In this document: positions 41,538-49,255 of the stretch, one piece after another | Numbering within the stretch: position 1 is the first letter of the stretch | How the letters are laid out: the number at the start of each line of letters is the position of its first letter | Assembly (NCBI GenBank): GCA_964599835.1 | Contig: CAZRHF010000001.1 | Location: 1 to 64,000 of the forward strand | DNA from: SFWF01 sp964599835 | Lineage (GTDB): Bacteria; Bacillota; Clostridia; Oscillospirales; Acutalibacteraceae | DNA: 64,000 bases | Direction of reading: 5' to 3' | Notes under the pieces: generated by a model | Databases searched by the model: none | Seen by the model: the letters and a program-made list of their open reading frames with translations, nothing else | Told to the model about the DNA's origin: nothing | Translations under genes and position numbers: made by a program

Positions 41538-42424
41538 TGCTGTACCTCCTTACTTCGGGTAAAGTAGAGCTGAGAAAGAGCGATAACCACAACGACGATA
41601 AAGAATATTACCGCCTTCGCCTGCCCGACACCCATATTCGTTGCACTCTCGTAAAATGAATTATAAATATTCAGGGCAAGCATTTCGGTTTCGTTATTCG
41701 GTCTTCCAGCAGTAAGCGCAAGGTTCTGATCGAAAAGTTTAAACCCGTTGGTAAGAGTAAGAAAGGTGCAAATAGTTATTGAAGGCATTACCGAAGGTAT
41801 TGTTATATGCCTTAAAAGCTGACGGGAATTTGCGCCGTCGATTTTTGCGGCCTCGGTATATTCGGTAGGAACGTTTTGCAATCCTGCAATGTAGATTATC
41901 ATCATATACCCGATCTGTTGCCAGCTTACAAGTATTATAAGCCCTATAAAACCGTATTTTGCCTCAAGAGCGAGGGCTGAACCGAAATATTTGATTATAA
42001 CCGCATCGAGAATGATCTTCCACAAATAGCCTAATACGATTCCGCCAATGAGATTCGGCATAAAAAATACCGTTCTGAATAGGTTGGAGCCCCTTATCTT
42101 TCTTGTAAAAGCATAGGCCAGCAAAAAAGCTATTATATTTATTACGACAAGAGAAACTACGGTAAATGCAACGGTAAACCAAAAAGAATATATAAAGGTT
42201 CCGTCCTTTATTGCCTTCATATAGTTTTCAAATCCTACGTAGGTTGTTTTTCCAAGTGTCCTGAACCTGAAAAACGAAAGATATATACCCCAAATAAAGG
42301 GCCACACAAAACCGATAACAAAAGCCGCTACGGTGGGAAGCAGAAAGAAGGGTGCATACCTTTTAATTGCTCTGCGCTGACTCTTATTAACTACTGCAGA
42401 AGGATTGCCTGCGTTATTCTTCAC
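41534..42424 (-). CDS. Sugar ABC transporter permease (MalF-type)
   Basis: A 296-residue permease with an N-terminal cytoplasmic tail, six predicted helices and the EAA loop EYTEAAKIDGANSRQLLRHITIPSV. It is the MalF-type partner of the following permease in a CUT1 sugar importer. It lies about 68 bases after the binding-protein gene, in a gap with a stem-loop that probably protects the binding-protein message. Confidence 0.93.
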   Translation of the reverse strand: MKNNAGNPSAVVNKSQRRAIKRYAPFFLLPTVAAFVIGFVWPFIWGIYLSFFRFRTLGKTTYVGFENYMKAIKDGTFIYSFWFTVAFTVVSLVVINIIAFLLAYAFTRKIRGSNLFRTVFFMPNLIGGIVLGYLWKIILDAVIIKYFGSALALEAKYGFIGLIILVSWQQIGYMMIIYIAGLQNVPTEYTEAAKIDGANSRQLLRHITIPSVMPSITICTFLTLTNGFKLFDQNLALTAGRPNNETEMLALNIYNSFYESATNMGVGQAKAVIFFIVVVVIALSQLYFTRSKEVQQ

Positions 42425-42463
42425 CCTCTGATTCCTCCTTGAACAATGCTTTGTTTTTTAATA

Positions 42464-42488
42464 TTCCGGACACGCAAGGCGCCCGGAA
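42464..42488 (-). other. Intercistronic stem-loop between binding-protein and permease genes
   Basis: Arms TTCCGG and CCGGAA enclose a partly paired loop just after the binding-protein stop. There is no T-tract on the minus strand, so it is more likely a 3' stabiliser or partial terminator that keeps binding-protein levels above permease levels. Confidence 0.48.
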
Positions 42489-42492
42489 ACAA

Positions 42493-43767
42493 CTAATTTT
42501 TAGAAGCGTTATAATGCTTTTTCCATCCGTCAACAAATGCTTTTTCAACCGCATCCCACTTGCCTTTTCCCGCTGAGTAAGCCGCAAGAGCATCTACGAG
42601 ATCGTTTCTCCAGACGTCTACGTTAGGCGTTACGGAGAACTCCCAGGTAATAGGATCATAACCCTTGTCAATATAGTCGGTCATTATTTCGGTAAGCAGG
42701 TTATCGACTGACTTCGCCTTTTTAAAGGGAGAAACAAAGCCCATATCCTCGGCTAAAGCTCTTGTACCCTCTTCACTCGTAGCGACCCATTTAAGAAATT
42801 TAAGGGTAGCGTCTATATCCTTATCATCTGCTTCGGAATTGACCGCCCAATAATTCTCGGTTCCGCTGCAAAGCCCCTGTTTTTCGTCGTTAACGCCGAA
42901 AAATATAGGCAAAAATCCGATATTTTCTTTGCCTATCGATTTAACGTTATCATATTCCCAGGTTCCGTTCTGATAAAACACTGCCTTTTCCGCCTTGAAT
43001 TCTGCCGCCGCATCATTCTGATCCGAAGTGATCGTATTTTTATCTACCGTTGAATTATTTATATAAAGATCCCAGACCTCTTTAAAATTATCAAGATAGG
43101 TTCCCTTAACGCTTGATGGCTGTCCCTCAACACCGTCATCAGCAAATTCATAGTAGAGCGGAAGATTGGCGAGATGCCCGGAAAATCTCCAGCTGGAAGC
43201 AGATCCCAATCCCGATGAGGTAAAGGCAGAAAATCCAAGCTCTTCCTTTCTTCTTGTAATGCTTTCGGCAACCTCTTTAAGCTTTTTAAATGAGGTAATA
43301 TCCTCTATTTTATAGCCTGCTTTTTCAAGCAGTTTTTTATTCGTAATAAGACCATAGGCTTCATAAACGTATGCAACGGCATAAACCTTTCCGTCGTCTT
43401 TCAGGGTGAATTCATCGGAGATAAGCTCTTTTACAATATCACTGTCGGTAAGATCAAGGCAGTAATCCTTCCAGGACTCAAGGCCTACCGCACCGTTCAC
43501 CTGAAACAGAGTAGGCGGATCGTCCTTGTCGATCTCAGCAATAAGAGTCTGCTCGTAGGTACCGGATGCGGCGGTAACTACCTTGACCTCAACTCCGGTA
43601 TCCGCTGTATATTTCTTTGCAAGCTTCTGCCAGGCACCGTCCTGCTCAGGCTTAAAATTCAGGAAATATACCCTTCCCTGCCTTGTTTCATCCGTTTTTG
43701 CGCCGCAACCGGCAAACAGGCTGATAATTGTGATGAGCGTTAGAATTAGCGCTATTATTCTTTTCAT
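42493..43767 (-). CDS. Extracellular sugar-binding lipoprotein of an ABC importer
   Basis: A 424-residue solute-binding protein (family 1). The signal peptide ends in a lipobox FAGC (Cys about residue 21), so it is lipid-anchored on the outer face of the membrane. The mature part has a typical bilobed periplasmic-binding pattern (GRVYFLNFKPEQDGAWQKL, NGTWEYDNVKS, SGTENYWAVN). It is the first gene of binding protein-MalF-MalG-malQ. Maltodextrin or another alpha-glucan is the inferred ligand, based on malQ alone. Confidence 0.92.
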   Translation of the reverse strand: MKRIIALILTLITIISLFAGCGAKTDETRQGRVYFLNFKPEQDGAWQKLAKKYTADTGVEVKVVTAASGTYEQTLIAEIDKDDPPTLFQVNGAVGLESWKDYCLDLTDSDIVKELISDEFTLKDDGKVYAVAYVYEAYGLITNKKLLEKAGYKIEDITSFKKLKEVAESITRRKEELGFSAFTSSGLGSASSWRFSGHLANLPLYYEFADDGVEGQPSSVKGTYLDNFKEVWDLYINNSTVDKNTITSDQNDAAAEFKAEKAVFYQNGTWEYDNVKSIGKENIGFLPIFFGVNDEKQGLCSGTENYWAVNSEADDKDIDATLKFLKWVATSEEGTRALAEDMGFVSPFKKAKSVDNLLTEIMTDYIDKGYDPITWEFSVTPNVDVWRNDLVDALAAYSAGKGKWDAVEKAFVDGWKKHYNASKN

Positions 43768-43792
43768 ATTTTCCTCCGTATTTAATTTAGTA

Positions 43793-43814
43793 AAATATGC
43801 CCTATCGCATATTT
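43793..43814 (-). promoter_or_regulatory. Palindrome upstream of the sugar-binding protein gene
   Basis: AAATATGC and GCATATTT are perfect 8-base arms around six bases, about 25 bases before the gene. A weak promoter (TTTCAG, 17 bases, TATTTT) spans it. It could be a LacI-type operator; this is inference. Confidence 0.42.
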
Positions 43815-43848
43815 CTGAAATTAGTATGTGCAGGAAAATAAAAAAACA

Positions 43849-43876
43849 ACCCGAAGAATTAAAAAATTCTTCGGGT
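43849..43876 (-). terminator. Terminator of the Gfo/Idh/MocA oxidoreductase gene
   Basis: Arms ACCCGAAGAATT and AATTCTTCGGGT with a four-base loop, followed on the minus strand by TTGTTTTTTT. Confidence 0.88.
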
Positions 43877-43891
43877 CTAAAAACATTTAAA

Positions 43892-45163
43892 TTACTTAAG
43901 AGAACTTATGTACTCGTCTACATCTACAACAACATTCTCTGCTCTTGACTTTTCAGCCGCAAAAACAACCAAGTGATTGTAGCAGGATTCGTCAATGGTC
44001 GGAACGGCATTACCACCGTATTCACCGATGAGATAAGAGTAAAGGGTTCTTACTATGCCTGCATCTCCGCCGCCGTGACCGCCTGCGATTCCGTCAACAC
44101 CGCTATAAGGAATCTCTTCCTCCTGTCTTGTTTCAAAGTTGAACACCTTAATGGGATTATTACCGTCAATCGCGGCGCGAACCTCTCCCTCGGTGCCCAT
44201 AATATGAATGAAGCGACCGCCCTTATTAAAAGCATTCATCGAGAAGGTTACGGTAATATCGTCCTCGAAAAGCATATTAACGACCTGATGATCAACCACA
44301 TCGTTATCACACTTATAAACACACTTTCCGTATAACGTTTCACGGAGAGCCTTCTCAACCATCTCGTCAGACGCATTTGCTTCGCGGGTAGCGGCTCCGC
44401 GGAACCAACCGTTATCCTTATCGTCAAGATAAAGCTTAACCGAGTTATAAGGGCAGGTATCGGCAACGGGGCAACCGTCAATGCAACGTTCGGGAGCCCC
44501 ATCGGGAGCATTTTTTTCGGTAAAATAAGAAAGGGTTCCGAAAGACTGAACCTTAACGCATTTTTTACCGAGAAGCCACTGAAGGATATCTATATCGTGG
44601 CAAGACTTCTGAAGAAGCATTACAGAGCTACGCTCAGAATTGCCCCAGTTACCTCTTACAAAGCTATGAGACTGATGCACGTTACCAACACATTCCTCGT
44701 GATTTATAGCCATAACCTTGCCGAGCTTGCCCGAGTCGATGATCTCTTTAAGATGATTAAATACCTGAGTATAACGAAGAACTGTACAAATAACCACGCG
44801 AACACCGTTTTTCTTTGCGTTCTCGGTAAGCTTGATACATTCTTCCGGAGTAGGAGTGATGGGTTTTTCAAGAAGAAGATCGTATTTAAGATCAATAGCC
44901 ATCATCGCAGGCTCAAAATGATCCCGGTCCATAGTAGCTACTATTGCAAGATCGGCAATCTTTCCGAGAGCGAGAAGAGGCTTATAATCGGTAAAGCACA
45001 TTTCTTCGGGAATATTATGACGCTTTCTGATCTTCTCACGACGGCTGTCGATAGGCTCAGCAACGGCAATAACCTCAAACTTGTCGGGCATATCAGCCAT
45101 GTAGCTCGTATAACAGTCTCCGCGGCCGCCTGCACCAATGAGTATAACCTTGATCTTTTTCAT
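43892..45163 (-). CDS. Gfo/Idh/MocA family oxidoreductase
   Basis: A 423-residue NAD(P)-dependent sugar or cyclitol dehydrogenase. It has an N-terminal Rossmann fold (VILIGAGGRGDCYTSY), the family EKP motif LLLEKPITPT near residue 99, and a C-terminal alpha/beta domain. An uncommon insertion around CIDGCPVADTCPY carries four closely spaced cysteines, and KCVYKCDNDVVDHQVV follows, so a bound metal or structural site is possible. The gene is monocistronic and divergent from an AraC-type regulator whose likely binding sites lie between them. Substrate unknown; it could work on a sugar derived from the neighbouring importer. Confidence 0.88.
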   Translation of the reverse strand: MKKIKVILIGAGGRGDCYTSYMADMPDKFEVIAVAEPIDSRREKIRKRHNIPEEMCFTDYKPLLALGKIADLAIVATMDRDHFEPAMMAIDLKYDLLLEKPITPTPEECIKLTENAKKNGVRVVICTVLRYTQVFNHLKEIIDSGKLGKVMAINHEECVGNVHQSHSFVRGNWGNSERSSVMLLQKSCHDIDILQWLLGKKCVKVQSFGTLSYFTEKNAPDGAPERCIDGCPVADTCPYNSVKLYLDDKDNGWFRGAATREANASDEMVEKALRETLYGKCVYKCDNDVVDHQVVNMLFEDDITVTFSMNAFNKGGRFIHIMGTEGEVRAAIDGNNPIKVFNFETRQEEEIPYSGVDGIAGGHGGGDAGIVRTLYSYLIGEYGGNAVPTIDESCYNHLVVFAAEKSRAENVVVDVDEYISSLK

Positions 45164-45200
45164 AAAAATTCTCCTTTACATTTTGTAGAATTCTGTTATT

Positions 45201-45228
45201 ATTATAGCAGACGAAAATTATAAATCAA
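45201..45228 (-). promoter_or_regulatory. Promoter of the Gfo/Idh/MocA gene
   Basis: Minus strand: -35 TTGATT (45223-45228), a 16-base spacer, -10 TATAAT (45201-45206) with TG plus one base before it. Confidence 0.62.
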
Positions 45229-45259
45229 TATAATTTTAAGCCAAAAATATATAATTTTA
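45228..45259 (-). promoter_or_regulatory. Candidate AraC-type direct-repeat activator sites
   Basis: ATATAATTTTA occurs at 45228-45238 and again at 45249-45259, exactly 21 bases apart. A third, inverted copy of TATAATTTT sits at 45214-45222. The proximal copy abuts the -35 of the oxidoreductase promoter, as in AraC-activated promoters. Confidence 0.42.
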
Positions 45260-45273
45260 GTTCAGGAGAAATT

Positions 45274-46110
45274 ATGATTTGGAAATCTTACGGTATAAAC
45301 GAACTTGTAAAAATCGATTCTATGTATTCCCTGTCCACGCCGATTTACGATTTCGGCTATAATTTCGCAGGTGAAACTCATAACTTTTGGGAATGTGTTT
45401 ATGTAAAAAGCGGCTCTATCGAAGTTTCAGCCGACGATAGAATACTTCGTTTAGAGAAAGGCCAGATTATTTTTCATAAACCTTTGGAGCTACATAAGTT
45501 TTACGTTGATTCTGCCGACGGTACCGAGCTTCTTATATTTTCATACGACCTTGTCGGGGATATTCAGCAAAGTCTTACCGACCGCGCCTTTACGCTTAAC
45601 GATAAGCAATCTGAATTCATTAGAGGTATTGAGGAATGTATTGATGCCCAAACCGACTCTAATGCATTGTACACGAGAAGATACATTGAGCTTTTCGAAA
45701 AAGTTCCAAGTCTTTCGCAAAAAATCGTTTCATATCTTCAGCTGTTGTTTTTGTCATTGGCAGAGAACGGTTGTCAAAGCGAACAGATACTCTCCGGAGA
45801 AGCAAAGCTTTTCAGAAAAGCAATAAACTATATGAATGACGCGATTTCAAGCGGAATTTCCGTAAATGAGCTTGCCGAAAAATTAAATATCAGTACGTCT
45901 ACCCTAAAAAGGCTGTTTGATAAATACGCAGGTATGTCGGTACATAAATATTTTACCGCAATTAAAATTAAAACCGCTACCTCTCTGCTTTCTTCGGGGC
46001 TCAGCGTGGGGACGGTAGCAGAGCGTCTCGGTTTTAGCAGCAGCGCTTATTTTTCTGCGGTTTATAAACGTGAAACGGGTAACGTACCTTCATCAATAAA
46101 TAAAGAGTAA
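45274..46110 (+). CDS. AraC family transcriptional regulator
   Basis: A 278-residue regulator with an N-terminal cupin-like sensing domain (HNFWECVYVKSGSIEVS, GQIIFHKPLELHKF) and a C-terminal pair of helix-turn-helix motifs: ISVNELAEKLNISTSTLKRLFDKYAGMS and the second, with LSVGTVAERLGFSSSAYFSAVYKRETG. The sensing domain suggests a sugar ligand. It is divergent from the Gfo/Idh/MocA gene, its probable target, and has an AGGAG ribosome site. Autorepression is possible because the candidate sites lie within its own leader. Confidence 0.92.
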   Translation: MIWKSYGINELVKIDSMYSLSTPIYDFGYNFAGETHNFWECVYVKSGSIEVSADDRILRLEKGQIIFHKPLELHKFYVDSADGTELLIFSYDLVGDIQQSLTDRAFTLNDKQSEFIRGIEECIDAQTDSNALYTRRYIELFEKVPSLSQKIVSYLQLLFLSLAENGCQSEQILSGEAKLFRKAINYMNDAISSGISVNELAEKLNISTSTLKRLFDKYAGMSVHKYFTAIKIKTATSLLSSGLSVGTVAERLGFSSSAYFSAVYKRETGNVPSSINKE

Positions 46111-46113
46111 AAG

Positions 46114-46145
46114 GCGCAGTATATATCGTCCGATATATACTGCGC
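46114..46145. terminator. Terminator between araC-type and C39-like genes
   Basis: Perfect 15-base arms (core GCGCAGTATATATCG) around a two-base apex between convergent genes. T-tracts are modest on both sides. Confidence 0.7.
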
Positions 46146-46149
46146 ATAT

Positions 46150-47829
46150 TTATTCAGGAAGAATTACTAACGACTGAAATCCCAGCTCAGCGTAACGGTC
46201 CGCACAGAGGCGCTTTTCATAGCTTATGCATTTACCCGAATAGGGATCGTTAAAATAGTAGTTTTCTTCATCATAACCAACAAGCAACATACAATGCTCA
46301 TTGCCCGGCCAGGTGAATCTTGTACCATCTTCAAGATACCACGTATTTTGCGGATTGGTCTCCAGCATACCGATGGTTGCCCAAACAAGAACGGGGACAT
46401 CATTATCAATATATACCGAACACAAAGCGCTGAGCTTCGTACCGGTGGTGTTCGCAACCCTTCCTTCGGCACCAAAATAATTTTTAAGCGCCCCTTCTAT
46501 TACCGGAGCCATACAACCGAAGGAAGCCGCCGTCTTTGGGTCTCCTATGAAATACTCCTTTGGATCGGGCCCATATTTTTTACCGTCGGCATAGTAAAAG
46601 CTTCGATTTTTTGGAAGATATTCTTCTACAAAGCTTGTAACCGTTATATTTTCACCGAAATATTTAAGCGCCATTACCGCACTTACCGACTCGCATCCGG
46701 TAGGAAATTCGGGAAACTGATGAATCAAAGGAACGTTTTTGATCAGTTTATCGGAATAGGCTGTATTTGCTGCTGGAGTTTCGAAACGCTCTGAAGATTG
46801 GATCGGGGCATCCGTATCGCTGAATTTAAAGCTTTTTGCTTCTTTATTTTCGGTAGTGCAGACATAAAGCTCATTGCTATTCCCCTCACCTGCAACCACA
46901 ACAAAGTTTCCGTCCTCCATATAAACCAGATCTTTTACCGGAGCTTCTGTTTCGACGGTCGCATAGGTACCGCTTATCAGATCGTAGCTTTTTATCTGAT
47001 CACTCTTATCCTTTGAAACGCAGGTTGCAAGATAATTACCGCCCACACCAACGATAGTTTCATCAACAGAAGTAACCGAAATGTATTTGATAAGAACAGG
47101 ATCGGTAAAGGTTACGGCCATTCCGTAATCGGTATAGCCGGCACAAACGCTGTCGCTGAACTTGGTAAGCCGTTTGTCGGTGATAAGACTTCTGCACTGA
47201 GTATCAGTAAGGAAAATAAGCTCGCCGTCCACAGACCTGAGATAGTATCCTTCATCATTGGATCCGATAAATTCGTTGCAAAAGAACCCTGTATCTATAA
47301 GTCTTGCTTCACCGCTCTCGACCGACGCAATATAAACGTTTCCATCCTTCATAGTGGTGAAAGCGAGTTGTTTGCCATCATTACTGAGGCCGCAGGCAGA
47401 AGACCAGGCATCATCCGACGTAAAGGTTTTTGATAACATCTCTTTGCCATCGTTACCGTAAAGCTTAAGAGTCTTAGCCAATTGATCTATTACGTAAAAC
47501 CCATCATTTGTCATACCCGTCATCCAGCTACCTTCGCCGATATCGGTTTTTGAAATGGTCTTTCTCTCTTCTATATCGTAGAGCATGACTTCCAGCGAAT
47601 ATGTATCAAGACCCGGTGCTATAAGATCGATCTTCAAAATTCCGTTTTGCTCTTCGAGAGTCACAAGTTCTGCTTCGAATTCGTCCTCATCAAAGATCAG
47701 GTCGATATTGTCGGAGGGAGTATCTGAACAAGATCCGTCTTCGCGGGGATTAAGAAAAACAAACGAAACTATCAGTGCCGAAACGATCAGAACTGCAATT
47801 AACGGTATTGTGATCTTTATCTTTTTCAT
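46150..47829 (-). CDS. Membrane-anchored protein with C39-like peptidase domain
   Basis: A 559-residue protein. An N-terminal membrane anchor (residues about 7-26) is followed by an acidic segment, a middle region of about 300 residues with repeated beta-strand, Asp/Gly-rich patterns resembling a propeller, and from about residue 365 a Peptidase_C39_2-like domain. The putative catalytic residues are the Cys of PTGCESVSAVMALKYFG, the His of NEHCMLLVGYD, and the Asp of YFNDPYSG. It is expected to act outside the cell; the substrate is unknown. It is the last of a three-gene operon with a nuclease lipoprotein and a small cytoplasmic protein. Confidence 0.82.
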   Translation of the reverse strand: MKKIKITIPLIAVLIVSALIVSFVFLNPREDGSCSDTPSDNIDLIFDEDEFEAELVTLEEQNGILKIDLIAPGLDTYSLEVMLYDIEERKTISKTDIGEGSWMTGMTNDGFYVIDQLAKTLKLYGNDGKEMLSKTFTSDDAWSSACGLSNDGKQLAFTTMKDGNVYIASVESGEARLIDTGFFCNEFIGSNDEGYYLRSVDGELIFLTDTQCRSLITDKRLTKFSDSVCAGYTDYGMAVTFTDPVLIKYISVTSVDETIVGVGGNYLATCVSKDKSDQIKSYDLISGTYATVETEAPVKDLVYMEDGNFVVVAGEGNSNELYVCTTENKEAKSFKFSDTDAPIQSSERFETPAANTAYSDKLIKNVPLIHQFPEFPTGCESVSAVMALKYFGENITVTSFVEEYLPKNRSFYYADGKKYGPDPKEYFIGDPKTAASFGCMAPVIEGALKNYFGAEGRVANTTGTKLSALCSVYIDNDVPVLVWATIGMLETNPQNTWYLEDGTRFTWPGNEHCMLLVGYDEENYYFNDPYSGKCISYEKRLCADRYAELGFQSLVILPE

Positions 47830-47841
47830 ATACGGCTCCTA

Positions 47842-48762
47842 TCAGGGTTTACAGCTACCGCAGGGTGAATAGCCGTCTGCAATAAGGTCGTCTCTGCTTC
47901 CTGAATATTCCTGTTTATTATACTCCTTCATATCCTTAACACTATCACAATCGGGATAGTGGAATTTTTTGGAATTCGTGTTTAAAACATAGTCAGCTTC
48001 ACCCTCAGAAGACGTCTGAGAAGAAGACGGCGCAGAAGTTATTTCTTCTCCGCTTAGCGCGCTTTGACCCGTAAGATAATCTATAGTTATGCCCGGCTGA
48101 ATGTTATATACAAATACATTGAAGCAGATCCCGTCTCCCTCATCCTCAACCGAATAAGCCTCCATCTGAACCCCTTTGGCAACGAGGTTCTTGCCCTCAA
48201 ATACGGGGGTTACGCGGTAAAGAACATGGTTTTCAGTTACTCTCACATAATCCGCAACCATATTTTCAAAGGGAAGCATGCCCTCGACGTTAAAATATCT
48301 TGTTCCGGTTATAAGATTTTTCTCATTAGCATTTTCGCCCGTAAGCTGAAATCCGATAAGGTGACAACGGTTATAAAGATATTTTCCGTCGACAATATCA
48401 TATTTTGCAGTTACCCATCCGCTGGGCTTTATCTGACCGATACCTTCCCTGTCCTCAGTCGGCATAATATCAACGCCGATACAAGACAGAGCAACACCGC
48501 ATCGACCAAGCTCGTCAAGCTCGGAATAGGTTTCAAAGGATTCTGTTACCGGCTCATCCTCGGAAAATTCAGGAACATTATCGGAAAGAACTATGTATGT
48601 TTCACCGCTATAGTCGGGTATCCCGTCGGAGGTTACTCCCGACTGAATGACCGAAGAGCTCCCTTGTTTATCGTTTGATCCGGAAGTTTCCGAACAGGCG
48701 GTAAACAGCAGGCTTACCGAAAGCAATATTGCAATAAGCAGGCTAAAATTTCTGACTTTCAT
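47842..48762 (-). CDS. Secreted DNA/RNA non-specific endonuclease lipoprotein
   Basis: A 306-residue lipoprotein (lipobox FTAC, Cys about 23). The central region matches the EndA/NucA-type nonspecific nuclease of the beta-beta-alpha-metal superfamily: YNRCHLIGFQLTGEN with the catalytic His, NLITGTRYFNVEGMLPFEN, and a Tyr-rich strand region. The typical DRGH motif is replaced by NRCH, as in streptococcal/clostridial relatives. A serine-rich linker leads to a C-terminal Ada-like cysteine motif (HYPDCDSVK through CGSCKP), common in surface proteins of Clostridia. It overlaps the upstream gene by four bases. Confidence 0.88.
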   Translation of the reverse strand: MKVRNFSLLIAILLSVSLLFTACSETSGSNDKQGSSSVIQSGVTSDGIPDYSGETYIVLSDNVPEFSEDEPVTESFETYSELDELGRCGVALSCIGVDIMPTEDREGIGQIKPSGWVTAKYDIVDGKYLYNRCHLIGFQLTGENANEKNLITGTRYFNVEGMLPFENMVADYVRVTENHVLYRVTPVFEGKNLVAKGVQMEAYSVEDEGDGICFNVFVYNIQPGITIDYLTGQSALSGEEITSAPSSSQTSSEGEADYVLNTNSKKFHYPDCDSVKDMKEYNKQEYSGSRDDLIADGYSPCGSCKP

Positions 48763-49163
48763 AGCTCATATACCTCTTTCGTGATCTTATCGTGCGAATT
48801 GCCTTTAAAGCTAAAAACACTTTTCGGGCTTTTTCCGTCAAGTACAGTTTGGTCAAAATACTTATCGGCGGGATAACGGCGATTCCATTTATAAATAATT
48901 ACCTTATTTATTTTTGATTTAACGCTGCCAACGTCAATATTTTCAACAAAACAAAAGGCATCCTCTTTGATATCTTCAATGCTTTCTGTTATTATAGTTT
49001 TTTCGGAAAAACCATTAAACAGAGCGGCCGAAAAAGGCGAAATATATAACATATTTTCCCCTACTGTTCTGACAATATCTTCGGTTACTGCTTTATCGCG
49101 GCTTTGACGTCGTCCACCGAAAAGTATTCCGAAATTATCGTCGACACAAACAATAATATTCAT
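48759..49163 (-). CDS. Conserved hypothetical protein (cytoplasmic)
   Basis: A 134-residue protein. The start at 49161-49163 (MNIIVCVDDNFGILFGGRRQSRD) has GGAGGGG directly upstream; the open frame extends 10 codons beyond it. It resembles a family of small clostridial proteins of unknown function, sometimes labelled ribonuclease Z in databases without metal-binding motifs; no HxHxDH motif is present. Features: DDNFGILFGGRRQSRD at the start, KVIIYKWNRRYPADKYFD and KGNSHDKITKEVYE at the end. It heads the operon with the nuclease and C39-like genes. The role is unknown. Confidence 0.72.
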   Translation of the reverse strand: MNIIVCVDDNFGILFGGRRQSRDKAVTEDIVRTVGENMLYISPFSAALFNGFSEKTIITESIEDIKEDAFCFVENIDVGSVKSKINKVIIYKWNRRYPADKYFDQTVLDGKSPKSVFSFKGNSHDKITKEVYEL

Positions 49164-49214
49164 CGTTTCCCCTCCTTGTTTATATTCTATCACACTTCAT
49201 CCTAAAAATAAAGA

Positions 49215-49250
49215 AGAACACGACATTTACATAAAATAAAGTCGTGTTCT
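49215..49250 (-). terminator. Terminator of the 11-gene operon
   Basis: Arms AGAACACGAC and GTCGTGTTCT around a 16-base loop, with T-rich sequence after it on the minus strand, just beyond the ETF fusion gene. Confidence 0.72.
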
Positions 49251-49255
49251 TTCGG

